Notes: generated by a model from the letters alone, not told the origin. 64,000 nucleotides of DNA from Thermogemmatispora carboxidivorans (GCF_000702505.1 NZ_JNIM01000001.1:3534001-3598000); one strand, 5' to 3'; counted from the first letter of the stretch, positions 25,109 to 34,625 are shown. Numbers and translations: made by a program.

Positions 25109-26908
25109 ATGCTGCAAACCTGGAAGAAACGTAGCGATATTCCTAAAGAGTATACGTGGAATTTGGAGAGTATCTTCGCAACTGATGAGACCTGGGAACG
25201 CGAGTATCAGGAGCTTCAGAAACAGCTGCCGGATCTGGAAGCCCTCAAGGGGAGACTGGCCCAGAGCGGCGAGGCTCTCCTGAGCGTGCTGCGCCAGCGC
25301 GACGAGTTCTTCGAACGGCTGGAGACGCTGCTGGTCTACGCTTCGATGCGTAAGGACGAGGATACCAGTAATAGCCACTACCAGGGGATGTACGACCGCG
25401 CCCTTCAGCTCTACGTGCGCGCGTCCACGGCAATCTCTTTTATTGAGCCGGAGATTTTGGCCGTACCCCAGGAGACGCTTGAGGGCTATCTGCGCGAAAC
25501 TCCCGGCCTGGCCCTCTATGAGCATCAGCTGCACGACCTCAATCGTCAGCGCCCACATATCCGCTCCGCCGAGGTGGAGGCGGTGCTGGCCGCCGCCGGT
25601 GAGATGGCTGAGACGCCAGATGCGATCTTCACGATGATCGATAATGCCGATCTGCACCTGCCGACTATCCGCAATGAGCAGGGCGAGGAGGTGGAGCTGA
25701 CCAAGGGGAACTACCTGGTCTATATCCGCAGTACGGATCGGCGCGTGCGTCAGGAGGCTTTCGAGGCGCTCCATGGGACCTTCCTCAAGCAGCGCAATAC
25801 GATCGCCGCCACCCTGGCCGGACATATCAAGACGGATATGTTCTACACTCGACAGCGTGGCTATCGCTCGGGCCGCGAGCGCGCCCTGGCTCGCTACAAT
25901 ATCCCTGAGAGCGTCTACGATATGCTCATCGAGACGGTCAATGAGGAGCTGCCGCTGCTACACCGCTACCTGCGCCTGCGTAAGCGCATGCTTCAGCTCG
26001 ATGAGCTGCATATGTACGATCTCTATGTCCCGATCGTTAAGGAGACGCTGCAAGAGATCTCCTACGAGCAAGCTCGCGATACGGTCATTGCTGCCCTCGC
26101 TCCTCTGGGGGAAGAGTACATCAGTGCCCTCAAGCAGGCTTTCAGCGAGCGCTGGATCGATGTCTTCGAGACGCCCGGCAAGCGCGGCGGCGCCTACAGC
26201 GGCGGCGCCTATCGGACACGCCCCTTCATCTTGCTCAATTTCCAGGGCAACCGCGATAGCATGTATACCCTGGCCCACGAGCTAGGGCACTCGCTGCACT
26301 CGTATTACACGCGCCGCCATCAGCCTTTCGTCTACGGGGACTACACGATCTTCGTGGCCGAGGTGGCCTCGACGTTGAATGAGACGCTGCTCACCGAGTA
26401 CCTGCTCAAGACAACGGAGAGCCGCGAGGAGCGCCTGGCTATCCTCAATCATTCACTGGAGGATTTCCGCGGAACGCTCTACCGCCAGACGATGTTTGCC
26501 GAGTTCGAATATCAGCTGCATCAGTTTGCTGAGCAGGGTGAGCCGCTGACGGCGGATACGCTGAGTCGACTCTACCACCGCCTCAATGAGAAGTACTACG
26601 GGGCCGAGGTGGTCATCGATGACTTGATCGATATCGAGTGGGCCCGTATCCCCCACTTTTACTACAATTTCTACGTCTATCAGTATGCGACCGGCATCTC
26701 GGCAGCCTGCGCGCTGGCTCAGCAGATTCTGGAGCAGGGGGCGCCGGCGGTTGCTCGCTATCTGCAGTTCCTGCGCTCCGGCTCTTCGGACTATAGCATT
26801 GAGCTGCTGCGACAGGCCGGGGTTGATATGACGACGCCGGAGCCGGTGCGCCAGGCTTTGCGCCTCTTCGAGGCCCATCTCAGACAGATGGAGGAGCTGA
26901 TCGGCTAG
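25109..26908 (+). CDS. pepF: Oligoendopeptidase F, M3 family
   Basis: Cytosolic zinc metallopeptidase that cuts oligopeptides of roughly 7-17 residues. The HExxH zinc motif reads HELGH at residues 390-394, within TLAHELGHSLHSYYTRRHQP, and the third ligand Glu lies in FVAEVASTLNETLL some 27 residues later. The N-terminal half is all-helical with the family start WNLESIFATDETWE. Length (599) is normal. GAGGAGG precedes the ATG at 8 bases. It faces a convergent alpha/beta hydrolase gene with a shared stem-loop. Possible partners in peptide scavenging are the gamma-glutamyltransferase upstream and the M29 aminopeptidase at 43 kb, though the loci are separate. Confidence 0.95.
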   Translation: MLQTWKKRSDIPKEYTWNLESIFATDETWEREYQELQKQLPDLEALKGRLAQSGEALLSVLRQRDEFFERLETLLVYASMRKDEDTSNSHYQGMYDRALQLYVRASTAISFIEPEILAVPQETLEGYLRETPGLALYEHQLHDLNRQRPHIRSAEVEAVLAAAGEMAETPDAIFTMIDNADLHLPTIRNEQGEEVELTKGNYLVYIRSTDRRVRQEAFEALHGTFLKQRNTIAATLAGHIKTDMFYTRQRGYRSGRERALARYNIPESVYDMLIETVNEELPLLHRYLRLRKRMLQLDELHMYDLYVPIVKETLQEISYEQARDTVIAALAPLGEEYISALKQAFSERWIDVFETPGKRGGAYSGGAYRTRPFILLNFQGNRDSMYTLAHELGHSLHSYYTRRHQPFVYGDYTIFVAEVASTLNETLLTEYLLKTTESREERLAILNHSLEDFRGTLYRQTMFAEFEYQLHQFAEQGEPLTADTLSRLYHRLNEKYYGAEVVIDDLIDIEWARIPHFYYNFYVYQYATGISAACALAQQILEQGAPAVARYLQFLRSGSSDYSIELLRQAGVDMTTPEPVRQALRLFEAHLRQMEELIG

Positions 26909-26925
26909 CCAGGAAGGCCGGCGCT

Positions 26926-26967
26926 CTGGCGGGCGCAACTCGCTGCGCTGCACCTGGGCGCCGCCAG
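26926..26967. terminator. Stem-loop between pepF and the convergent hydrolase
   Basis: CTGGCGGGCGC (26926-26936) pairs with GCGCCGCCAG (26958-26967) with a single bulged G. It sits between two convergent stops and could serve both. No T-run. Confidence 0.4.
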
Positions 26968-27014
26968 GCCGCCCAAAACGGGCCGCCAGACGGCGCGCTG
27001 CTCCCTCTGCCCTG

Positions 27015-28079
27015 CTAGGGATGGGCGGCAATGAAGTCGCGCATGGCTTCTAAGACCTGCTGCGGCTGCTCAATATGCGGGGAGTGCCCACAGTTGGTTA
27101 GCTGGAGTTCGTGATAGCTTCCTCCCTGCTGGCGATAACGCTCCAGGAGCCACCGAATCTGGGTCTTCATGGGCTGGGGCGGATATTGCTCAGCCCCCGG
27201 CCAACCGGGGACGATGCCGAGCTGCCCAAGATAGCCGAGGTCGAAGAAGGAGGTGTCTGAGACGATCTGGTCGTCGGCGCCATGAATCCAGAGAATGGGC
27301 GGCTTGGGACTGAGATCAACCAGCGCCGCTTGATTGAGATAGGCGGGAGAGAGAGCATTGTTGACTCCCTGACGGCCAGGAGCAACATAGGGCCAGTTCG
27401 GCGACGGCAGGGAGTCGCCCGGATAGTTGCCAGGCCCGGTGCGCGTCGAGAGGATGGCGCTGACGTAGATCTCTTCGCGCTCGGGCGCCACACGGAACGG
27501 CGGCTTGAAGTAGAAGTTGTTCATAACGGCCCGCGGTGAGCCTTGCTCGGCACTGCGATCGCCAGCCGCAAGACGCTGCACGAATTCAGCGTTGGCGGTC
27601 CCGCCTCCGCTACCGGCAAAGTCCGGCCAGACCGGGCGCCCCTCGGCGTCGCGCGTTCCTCCAAAGCCAAAGGGCGAGCCGGTCGCCTCCAAAATGAGGC
27701 CGCGTAGCCGGCCAGGGTAGTCGATGGCATACTGCATGACTACATTGCCTCCGAGCGACCAACCGAGCAGGTGGAAGCCGCTCAGTCCCAGGGCATCCGC
27801 GAAACCAGCCAGGTCGTCCGAGAGATCGCGAACGCCACGAGTGGCATCGATCGGTAAGAGCTGGCTGTCGCCGTAGCCCCGCATGTCGGGCGCATAGACA
27901 TGGTAACCAAGCGCTGCCAGGGCCAGCATGAGGTCCTGGAAGAACAGGGCTGAGGAACAGTTGCCGTGGACAAGGACAAGCGCCGGCCCTTCGCTCCCAG
28001 CTTCGAGATAGGCAATCTCCAGACGCTCTGTGCTGCAACGCCTCTGGCTGATCCCAGGCAGGAGGACTGAGGTGGGCAT
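27015..28079 (-). CDS. Alpha/beta hydrolase
   Basis: A 354-residue cytosolic serine hydrolase. VLVHGNCSSALFF is the oxyanion strand, GWSLGGNVV holds the nucleophile, WIHGADDQIV the acid and NCGHSPHIEQP the His, so the catalytic triad is complete. A long insert of about 100 residues between the nucleophile and the acid should form the lid that sets substrate choice; the substrate cannot be told from sequence. ATG 28079 is preferred, with AAAGGAGG 11 bases upstream, over an in-frame ATG 45 bases earlier. Transcribed alone. Esterase, epoxide hydrolase or C-C hydrolase are all possible. Confidence 0.8.
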   Translation of the reverse strand: MPTSVLLPGISQRRCSTERLEIAYLEAGSEGPALVLVHGNCSSALFFQDLMLALAALGYHVYAPDMRGYGDSQLLPIDATRGVRDLSDDLAGFADALGLSGFHLLGWSLGGNVVMQYAIDYPGRLRGLILEATGSPFGFGGTRDAEGRPVWPDFAGSGGGTANAEFVQRLAAGDRSAEQGSPRAVMNNFYFKPPFRVAPEREEIYVSAILSTRTGPGNYPGDSLPSPNWPYVAPGRQGVNNALSPAYLNQAALVDLSPKPPILWIHGADDQIVSDTSFFDLGYLGQLGIVPGWPGAEQYPPQPMKTQIRWLLERYRQQGGSYHELQLTNCGHSPHIEQPQQVLEAMRDFIAAHP

Positions 28080-28296
28080 GGCTGTGATGGCCTCCTTTAC
28101 TCCAAAATATGAAAGGTGAATCATCTATCAGTAAGCTTACCCCAGCCGGTACCCAAAATCAAGCAAGTCGCTTGGGGCTGGTGGGCACAAGCGCGTTGGC
28201 TTGTCTCTTTCTCCACGCAATGTTTGAGGTCGCAGTCCTGCTCCTGCTTACCTGGCCGCCCGTCAGTCCGGTGCGCTATCCATCCCTGGCCAGATG

Positions 28297-28305
28297 TGCT
28301 ATACT
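28297..28305 (+). promoter_or_regulatory. Extended -10 promoter in the 28.1-28.5 kb gap
   Basis: TGC then TATACT (28300-28305), 186 bases before the next gene. The 411-base gap also holds a (TTTC)n tract near 28370-28390 and no convincing gene. Confidence 0.45.
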
Positions 28306-28490
28306 TAAGTGCGAGCGACGGGCTTCGCGCTTGCGCTTATGTGCTATGGTATTTGGTAAGGGGAGTTCCTTCTTTCTTTCTTTCTTTCCAGGCTATTCAA
28401 AGAAGCAAGCTTCGCTCACTAAGAGCAACGTGGGCCGCTCCGGTTTCCGTTGCTTAGTGAGTGCGATCTGAAGCGAGGAACAGGAGCTGT

Positions 28491-29270
28491 ATGGACAGGT
28501 CTCCTCAGACTGCCGGCTCGATTGCCGATGAAATTCACGCGACCTTGCTCGACGTTGAGGGCGAGGAAGGGGAAGAGCATATCCATACACCCGGGCCGAG
28601 CTATTGGCCACTGTTGTTGGCCGTGGCGGTGGCTGCGGTCTTCTTTGTGCTGCTCTTATTGAACAGCGCCCCCTTGCTCTCGCTCGGGCTGGCGCTGGTG
28701 GCAGGCATTTTTGTGATTGCCTTTATGGTCGGTTGGGGAATCGAGGACCCCTTCAAGTCTCTGCCGCCCATCTATGTGCCCGCGCCCGCTGAGGCGCGCG
28801 ATCGCTCGCCTTTCAAGCTGGGTCTGGACGTGGTCGATGCCCGTGGCAGCTGGCTTGGAACCATTCAAGCCCGCTTCCCGACCTATCTGCTGGTTGAGCG
28901 TGGGCGCCTCTTCCCCAAGGTCTACTATGTGCCGCGTCAGGCGGTAACATCCCTGAGCGATGACGGTGTAGTGCAGCTGAATCTGAGCGAGGCGGATCTG
29001 CAGCGCATGGGTTACAATCGGGTGCCTGATGATCTCTATAGCGAGTCGCCCGAGCCAGATGTGCCGCGCGTGCGTGGTATCCCGCAATTCGGCAGGCTGC
29101 CGCTCTCTCCTGCTCAGACCGGTCATTATCTCTACGGCGCTCGCTGGCCCGGTATCAACACGGATGCCAAGAACTCGTACCATCTGGATGAGATCCAGCC
29201 CGACCCCAGCGAGTATGTAACTGAGGGCTATCCCGTTTTGAACCATGCCCCCGCAGGGAGCGGCAGCTAG
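28491..29270 (+). CDS. Membrane protein with PRC-barrel-like soluble domain
   Basis: A 259-residue protein. The first 45 residues are acidic and His-containing, followed by two close membrane helices at about 39-60 and 63-85 joined by a short turn, leaving a cytosolic C-terminal region. That region contains DVVDARGSWLGTIQARFPTY and YYVPRQAVTSLSDDGVVQLN, a pattern like PRC-barrel or DUF2171 stress-type domains (set domain, then a residue-rich turn). Function unknown. CAGGAG lies 5 bases before ATG 28491; a GTG 30 bases earlier is in frame but lacks a site. A strong terminator follows. Confidence 0.68.
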   Translation: MDRSPQTAGSIADEIHATLLDVEGEEGEEHIHTPGPSYWPLLLAVAVAAVFFVLLLLNSAPLLSLGLALVAGIFVIAFMVGWGIEDPFKSLPPIYVPAPAEARDRSPFKLGLDVVDARGSWLGTIQARFPTYLLVERGRLFPKVYYVPRQAVTSLSDDGVVQLNLSEADLQRMGYNRVPDDLYSESPEPDVPRVRGIPQFGRLPLSPAQTGHYLYGARWPGINTDAKNSYHLDEIQPDPSEYVTEGYPVLNHAPAGSGS

Positions 29271-29300
29271 TTCGCTCATCGCCCTCAACCCCTGTGTAAG

Positions 29301-29345
29301 CAAACCCTACGCCGGGCGACCGCTGTGGTCGCCCGGGTTTGTTTT
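29301..29345 (+). terminator. Rho-independent-type terminator
   Basis: CCGGGCGACC (29312-29321) pairs with GGTCGCCCGG (29327-29336) over a 5-base loop, extended by an outer CAAACC/GGTTTG pair, and is followed by GTTTGTTTTGC. The best terminator in the window; it ends the 28.5 kb gene before the convergent nth homologue. Confidence 0.8.
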
Positions 29346-29423
29346 GCGTGGGGAGAGCTATCCGCTTTACTCTCTCCCCTCAGCCGGAAGGAGGGGTGTC
29401 CCAGCTCCCTCCCTCCCTATCGG

Positions 29424-30257
29424 TCAGGTCCCTTCCGTTTGGCCTTCCTGCTGTACCTCCCGGCTCTGCTTGGGGCGCGCAGCCGCATAATAGAGGCAGA
29501 GATCACGGAGAAAGCACTGGTCACAACGCGGTCGTTGAAAGAAGCAGCGACGCTGGCCGTGCCAGACGAGACCTTTGTGGAAGTTGTAGATGGTGCGTGC
29601 ATCGGACGGCAGCAGGGCTTGCAATACGGGCTGTGCTTGCTCGGGAGTGAGTCGGGGCGGGATGAGGCCCAGGCGGATAGAGATGCGATGGACGTGGGTG
29701 TCGACGGGGAGCACTGGCAGGCGGCAGCTAAAGAGGAGGACGCAGGCGGCAGTCTTGGGTCCGACGCCCTCGAAGCGACTGAGCCAGGCGAGACTTTCCT
29801 GGACAGGGAGGCTGCAGAGGAAGTCAAGATTGAGAACGCCGCGCTCAGCAGTGATCTGGCGCAGGATGGCCTGCAGGCGCGGCGCCTTGACTTCTGGCCA
29901 GTTGACGACGGCAATGGCTTGCTCCACGGCTGCCGTGGGAGCGTCACGTACCGCTGCCCAGCTCCCGAATTGCTGGCGCAGGCTCGCATAGGCGGCGGCT
30001 GTCTGTTCGTCGCGCGTGCGATGCGAAAGCAAGACATCGACGAGCTGGCTGAGTGGGTCCTTGCTGGACCAATCCGGCTCACCGTAGTGTTCGACCAGCC
30101 GCCGCGTGATCTCCTGAACCCGCAGGCACCGGGCAGCCTGGTCTTGACTCTGCTCCGCTACCCTCCGCTCCTCCAAATCTGGGGGCTGAGGCGTTTCGCC
30201 GAAGAGCGCCTGGCGGTAGAGCGCAGCCTGCTGGCTGCGCCGCTGCTTCTGCTTCAC
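29424..30257 (-). CDS. nth: Endonuclease III family DNA glycosylase
   Basis: Removes oxidised pyrimidines from DNA and nicks the abasic site. The helix-hairpin-helix is FEGVGPKTAACVL with the catalytic Lys at 168, and the catalytic Asp is at 186 in PVDTHVHR. The C-terminal 4Fe-4S cluster has Cys at 238, 245, 248 and 254 in the canonical 6-2-5 spacing. With 277 residues it is about 60 longer than E. coli Nth because of a polar N-terminus before VDVLLSHRTRDEQ (usual family wording is LLSAQTTD). That change, together with Pro in the hairpin, suggests a subfamily distinct from classic Nth, so the symbol is approximate. The start is GTG with AAAGGA 9 bases upstream. Confidence 0.88.
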   Translation of the reverse strand: MKQKQRRSQQAALYRQALFGETPQPPDLEERRVAEQSQDQAARCLRVQEITRRLVEHYGEPDWSSKDPLSQLVDVLLSHRTRDEQTAAAYASLRQQFGSWAAVRDAPTAAVEQAIAVVNWPEVKAPRLQAILRQITAERGVLNLDFLCSLPVQESLAWLSRFEGVGPKTAACVLLFSCRLPVLPVDTHVHRISIRLGLIPPRLTPEQAQPVLQALLPSDARTIYNFHKGLVWHGQRRCFFQRPRCDQCFLRDLCLYYAAARPKQSREVQQEGQTEGT

Positions 30258-30386
30258 GGAAATTGGTCCTTTCTCGCTTCCTCGTTCGCTTGCCCCAGAA
30301 GCCTGGAGACGCTTAGGATAGGCCTGGCCGCCCGATCCAGAGGGAGCAACGGCCAGGCCAGGCGAGACGGCAGGCTATGAAGCTGG

Positions 30387-31355
30387 CTACTCGCCCGAGG
30401 TGAGGGCTTCCTGCTGGCTCGCCTCCTCGCCCTCGTGGGCCTGGCTCTCTAGCCAGCGCTCCAGATCGATGGCAGCCCGACAGCCGTCGCCGGCAGCAGT
30501 GACCGCCTGGCGATAGCGGCGATCCGTGACATCGCCAGCGGCAAAGACGCCCGGGATATTGGTCATGGTGTGCTCAACAGGGATAATGTAGCCCAGCTCA
30601 TCCATCTGCAGCAGGCCACGGAAGAGGTCGGTATTCGGCTGATGGCCGATGGCCAGAAACAGCCCCTCGACGGCCAGTGTCTGCTCGTCGCCCGTCTTGA
30701 CGTTGCGCAGGCGCAGGCCGGTCACTGAGTCCTCGCCTAGCACCTCGACCACTTCGCTATTCCAGATAAAGCTGATCTTGGGATTCTTCAAGGCGCGATC
30801 CTGCATGATCTTGCTGGCACGCAGGGTATCGCGACGGTGGATGACGGTCACATGGCTGGCGTAGCGCGTGAGGAAGAGGGCTTCCTCCATTGCAGTGTCA
30901 CCCCCGCCGACCACGGCCACCTCTTTCTCTTTAAAGAAGAAGCCATCACAGGTGGCACAGGCGCTGACTCCGCGTCCCTGCAGACGCTGCTCGCTCGGCA
31001 GTCCCAACCATTTGGCACTGGCGCCGGTGGCAATGATCACTCCTCGGGCCAGGTAGCTGCCCGAATCGCTGGTAATCACAAAGGGGCGGCGACTGAAGTC
31101 GACAGCGGTCACATCTTCAGGCAGCATCTCAGCCCCGAAGCGCCTCGCCTGCTGCTCCATCTTCTCCATCAGGGTCGGCCCCAGAATACCTTCTTCAAAG
31201 CCGGGGTAGTTCTCGACCTCGCTGGTGAGCATTAATTGCCCACCGACCTGATAGCCTTGAAAGACCAGGACCGAGAGATTGGCGCGAGCCGCGTAAATGG
31301 CCGCTGTGTAACCCGCCGGCCCCGAGCCGATGATAATTGCGTCGTAGACCTTCGC
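30387..31355 (-). CDS. trxB: Thioredoxin reductase
   Basis: FAD and NADPH flavoenzyme that keeps thioredoxin reduced. GSGPAGYTAAIYAARANLSV binds FAD, the redox pair is CATC at 134-137 in SACATCDGFFF, GGGDTAMEEALFLT is the NADPH loop, and GVFAAGDVTD precedes the C-terminal FAD contact. ATG 31355 matches the usual family start. A TTG 30 bases earlier has a better spaced GGGAG, so a slightly longer form is possible. The C-terminus carries an extra acidic Glu/Gln-rich tail of about 25 residues. A palindromic element lies about 65 bases upstream. Confidence 0.95.
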   Translation of the reverse strand, partial: AKVYDAIIIGSGPAGYTAAIYAARANLSVLVFQGYQVGGQLMLTSEVENYPGFEEGILGPTLMEKMEQQARRFGAEMLPEDVTAVDFSRRPFVITSDSGSYLARGVIIATGASAKWLGLPSEQRLQGRGVSACATCDGFFFKEKEVAVVGGGDTAMEEALFLTRYASHVTVIHRRDTLRASKIMQDRALKNPKISFIWNSEVVEVLGEDSVTGLRLRNVKTGDEQTLAVEGLFLAIGHQPNTDLFRGLLQMDELGYIIPVEHTMTNIPGVFAAGDVTDRRYRQAVTAAGDGCRAAIDLERWLESQAHEGEEASQQEALTSGE

Positions 31356-31416
31356 CATAGACGATATGTACTCCGCTTCTGACAAACTTATCTCCCTGAC
31401 CGTAGGAAGGAACGCG

Positions 31417-31433
31417 ACAAGTTCACTTGTGAA
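31417..31433 (-). promoter_or_regulatory. Overlapping palindromes upstream of trxB
   Basis: ACAAGT-TC-ACTTGT (31417-31430) overlaps TTCAC-TT-GTGAA (31422-31433). Two perfect small palindromes sharing bases in front of a redox gene suggest an operator. No regulator is known for it here. Confidence 0.35.
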
Positions 31434-31537
31434 AACACGAGAGGGAGGGTCTTTTATGCCCCTCTTCTCTCCAGCCCCGGCTCAGCCAGCCAGATAAGCC
31501 CCAGAGCAACCCGCCTCGCCTTGCTTCAGGCCAGACT

Positions 31538-33496
31538 TCAGAGACGCTCGGGCGGTAGCGACAGCCGCTCAGTATTGAGCCTTCCCTGGGCCCGATTGAG
31601 GGCAGCGTCGATGTTGGTGCAAGCCGTGATGAGCGAGAGATGGGTGAAAGCCTGGGGGAAGTTCCCCAGGGCTTCGCCACACAGCCCGACTTCTTCGGCA
31701 TAGAGGCCAACATGGTTGCTGTAGGTGAGCATCTTCTCCAAGAGCAGGCGCGCCTCGTCGAGTCGCCCGCAGCGCGCCAGGACTTCGGCCAGCCAGAAGC
31801 TGCAAGGACTGAAGGTGCCTTCCTGACTCCCCAGGCCATCGTCGGCAGCCCGTCCAGGATCATAGCGGTGTACGAGAGAGTCGCTGGCCAGCTCGCGCTG
31901 AATGCGCTCGATGGTCCTGAGCATGCGCGGCTCGTTCGGTCCCGTGAACTTGACGATGGCCATGAGCAAGGCGCTGGCATCAACCGCCTCGCTTCCGTAA
32001 TACTGGACAAAGCTCTGCCTGCGCTCGCTCCATCCCTTGTGCATAATCTGCTCATAAATGCGGGCACTGGTCTCCATCCACTCGACCATCGGCGCTGGCC
32101 AGCCACGGTGACGCGCCAGGCGCAAGGCTCGATCAAAGGCGACCCAGCTCATGACGCGCGAATGGACAAAGTGCTGGGGGCCACCGCGTACCTCCCAGAT
32201 GCCTTCATCAGGGTCATCCCAGTGATGTTGCAGCCATTCCAGCAGGCGGCGGAGATTCTCCCAGAGATCGTACGAGATCGTGCTATAGCGATTGAAAATG
32301 TAGATGGCATCCATCAGCTCGCCATAGACATCGAGCTGCTGCTGCTTGTAGGCGGCGTTGCCGATGCGAACGGGGCGACTCTGGCGATAGCCCTCCAGGT
32401 GATCCAGGGTGTACTCAATCAGCTCCTGCTCGCCGTTGACGCCGTACATGGGCTGGAGCGAGCCGTTCTCTTTCAGCTCGTGGCAGCGTGCGTCAAGCCA
32501 CTGCATGAAAGCCTCGGCTTCCTGGGTGAAGCCAAGAGTCAGCAGGCTATAGAGCGTAAAGGCAGCATCGCGCAGCCAGGTATAGCGATAGTCCCAGTTG
32601 CGAGCCCCACCGACCGTTTCGGGGAGGCTGGTCGTCGGCGCGGCCACAATAGCCCCCGTGGGGGCATAAGTGAGCAACTTGAGCACCAGGGCCGAGCGCT
32701 GCACCATCTCGCGCCAGCGCCCCTGGTATTGGCACTGGGAGAGCCAGCGCCGCCAGAAGCTGAGCGTGCGTTGAAAGGCTTCATGATAGCGACGCGATGA
32801 GACATGTTGTGGGCCAAGGTCGCCGCGCCTGGCGCTCTCGAGCAGGAAGTAGGCTGATTGGCCAGCATGCAGGGTAAACTCTGCGTGCACCCCCCCCTGT
32901 CCATCCTCGCTCAGCGATATCGTGCTGGCCAGCCCCAGGGACAGCCCATCGCTGTGGAACACTGCCCCCTCGGGCGAGAGATGGATGACGTGCCCGTCGC
33001 GGGCATAGTTGAAGGCGGGACGACAGACCAGCTCGAATTTGAGCGAGCCGCGCACCACGGTCACGGCACGATAGAGATGATGCTGATGCTCGGCGCTGCC
33101 GGGCACCTTCACCGGCATGAAGTCGGTGATCTCGCCTACTCCATCGACCGTGAGAAAGCGCGTCAGCAGAATGTTGGTCTCTGGAATATAGAGCTGCTTC
33201 TGCCCCATCGAGGCGTGATCGTGCGGCGGTGGCGCAATGCGAAAGAAGCCACCTTTTCGCGCATCGAGCAAGGCGCCAAAAACACTAGGGGAATCGAAGC
33301 GCGGAATACAGCACCAGTCGATCGAGCCGTTTTTGCCGACCAGGGCCACCGTATGCAGGTCTCCGATGATCGCATAGTCCTCAATAGGTAAATAGGTCGC
33401 TGGGCGACCATCTGCCGTTTTTGGCTGCTCAAGGCGACCTCGTGACCGCACGGGCGGTGCTGTCTCTCCTCCGTGGTGCGACTTTGCCTGTTCCAT
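31538..33496 (-). CDS. GH15 family glucoamylase/trehalase-like glycoside hydrolase
   Basis: A 652-residue inverting glycosidase of family GH15, which in bacteria is a glucoamylase, glucodextranase or trehalase. It begins with the typical [20 protein letters not shown] and [20 protein letters not shown], has the [18 protein letters not shown] core and ends with [21 protein letters not shown] and a conserved [21 protein letters not shown], whose Glu region holds a catalytic residue. No signal peptide is seen, so it is cytosolic, which points to trehalose or stored glucan; which one cannot be decided by eye. ATG 33496 has AAAGGA 7 bases upstream. No trehalose synthesis gene is in the window. Confidence 0.93.
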   Translation of the reverse strand: MEQAKSHHGGETAPPVRSRGRLEQPKTADGRPATYLPIEDYAIIGDLHTVALVGKNGSIDWCCIPRFDSPSVFGALLDARKGGFFRIAPPPHDHASMGQKQLYIPETNILLTRFLTVDGVGEITDFMPVKVPGSAEHQHHLYRAVTVVRGSLKFELVCRPAFNYARDGHVIHLSPEGAVFHSDGLSLGLASTISLSEDGQGGVHAEFTLHAGQSAYFLLESARRGDLGPQHVSSRRYHEAFQRTLSFWRRWLSQCQYQGRWREMVQRSALVLKLLTYAPTGAIVAAPTTSLPETVGGARNWDYRYTWLRDAAFTLYSLLTLGFTQEAEAFMQWLDARCHELKENGSLQPMYGVNGEQELIEYTLDHLEGYRQSRPVRIGNAAYKQQQLDVYGELMDAIYIFNRYSTISYDLWENLRRLLEWLQHHWDDPDEGIWEVRGGPQHFVHSRVMSWVAFDRALRLARHRGWPAPMVEWMETSARIYEQIMHKGWSERRQSFVQYYGSEAVDASALLMAIVKFTGPNEPRMLRTIERIQRELASDSLVHRYDPGRAADDGLGSQEGTFSPCSFWLAEVLARCGRLDEARLLLEKMLTYSNHVGLYAEEVGLCGEALGNFPQAFTHLSLITACTNIDAALNRAQGRLNTERLSLPPERL

Positions 33497-34073
33497 GCCA
33501 GAGTCCTTTCGCGCCATCATTGCTTTCTAGCGACAGGGTATGGTATACAGAGAAAGCTATGACTTCGCAGCGCCCAGCAGCGTCAGGCAGCCAGCCAGCG
33601 CTCCTGTAGCCCGGCAGAAAACTGCTTCGCTTCGCTGTCGGCGCGTCGCGCTTCCCTGTTGCTCTCTGCTGGTATGCATTGTACCACAGGGGAACAGCGG
33701 ATCTGCTCAGGCTCAAGTCCTGGCCCAAGCACTTCTGAGACAGACTGGCGCCGCAAAGATGAAGAGCGAGCGGGCGACAACGTCGTGCCCCCTCGCTCGC
33801 TCGATCGGGAGAGGGACCGGTGTCAGCAAAGAGCAACATCATCGAGCACGGCAGGAACCTCTACCTTTATAAAGGGCAGAGCCGGGTCGATCTGCTTTTT
33901 TGATCTCTCTAGCAGAGCAAGGCTATTGGACGGGTGGAGCGGTCGCCAACACCAGGCCGGTAGCAGAGAGTCGAGCAGCTACTGCCTGGTCCGGCTGAGA
34001 GAAGAGAGGGCCTCTAGCAGGTAAGCAGACAAGCAAGCGAACAAGGAAGGAAGGAAGGAAGGAGAAGAGGAGC
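33497..34073. other. Intergenic region with no gene seen
   Basis: Between the divergent GH15 gene and the 34.07 kb gene. A minus-strand TGGTACAAT element lies near 33671-33679. The right end carries a purine-rich repeat leader described separately. Nothing else is convincing. Confidence 0.5.
34023..34062 (+). repeat. Shared CAAG leader and (AAGG)5 tract
   Basis: AAGCAGACAAGCAAGC (34023-34038), identical to the hom leader, is followed by five AAGG units (34043-34062) that merge into the ribosome site of the next gene, 12 bases before its ATG. Changes in unit number would alter Shine-Dalgarno spacing. Confidence 0.55.
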
Positions 34074-34415
34074 ATGGCAGATCTGGCGTCCGTACCTGAC
34101 TTTGAGATGGTAGCTACCTGTATCGCAGAGCGCTTTGAGCGCATGCGCCCCTTGATGAGTCAGTGGGCGGATCTGGCGCGCCTGGCAGTCCAGGGGCTGC
34201 CTCACGACCGGGCGCGTCTGGCCGAGCTGGAGCGCCGTCTTAATCAGCTACGTGCGGAACTGCGGACGTTTGTGCTGGTGGCGTCCGAGCATTTTTCCGA
34301 TGGGCAGCTGGCTGCCTTGCGTAAACAGGCCCGCATGAGCAAATCGGCCTGGCGCTCTTTGAAGAAGGTCCGCCCGATCACCACGCGCTCCGGCTTCACA
34401 CTGCTCAGTTTCTAG
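34074..34415 (+). CDS. Small helical protein of unknown function
   Basis: A 113-residue soluble protein, probably all helical: two amphipathic helices (about 10-45 and 48-80), the second of the form LAELERRLNQLRAELRTFV, then a basic end with SKSAWRSLKKVRP. No domain or catalytic motif was recognised. The reading frame is well supported by GAGGAGC just before the ATG and by codon use like its neighbours. The DUF1786 gene downstream has its own promoter, so no operon is implied. Coiled-coil adaptor or nucleic-acid contact are guesses only. Confidence 0.62.
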   Translation: MADLASVPDFEMVATCIAERFERMRPLMSQWADLARLAVQGLPHDRARLAELERRLNQLRAELRTFVLVASEHFSDGQLAALRKQARMSKSAWRSLKKVRPITTRSGFTLLSF

Positions 34416-34478
34416 CTGGCCCGGCCCGGCAAGGATGCCGGCGCTCGCTCGCACGACGCGCTCTTTCCGACGCCGAGA

Positions 34479-34487
34479 TGCTATACT
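34479..34487 (+). promoter_or_regulatory. Extended -10 promoter for the DUF1786 gene
   Basis: TGC then TATACT (34482-34487), about 140 bases before the gene start. Confidence 0.5.
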
Positions 34488-34625
34488 GAATTGACGCGCC
34501 GCCTCTCTTCATGCGTCACGAGCAGCGCCAGGTTGCTCTACTCTCGTCCTTTTGTACAGTGGTGCGTTTCCTTTGGTTGTCCTTTCTTTCTAAGGAAGAG
34601 GGCAGAAAGGGGGCTCAGGTTTCGT

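Noticed and set aside
28368..28390. (TTTC)n tract as a CRISPR or mobile-element mark
   Set aside because: It is a short simple repeat without spacers, target-site duplication or transposase.
29325..30380. A 351-codon plus-strand open frame
   Set aside because: It is the complement of the endonuclease III gene, whose catalytic and cluster residues are all in place on the other strand.
31640..32800. A 386-codon plus-strand open frame
   Set aside because: It is antisense to the GH15 gene, which has clear family motifs; long opposite frames are common in GC-rich DNA.
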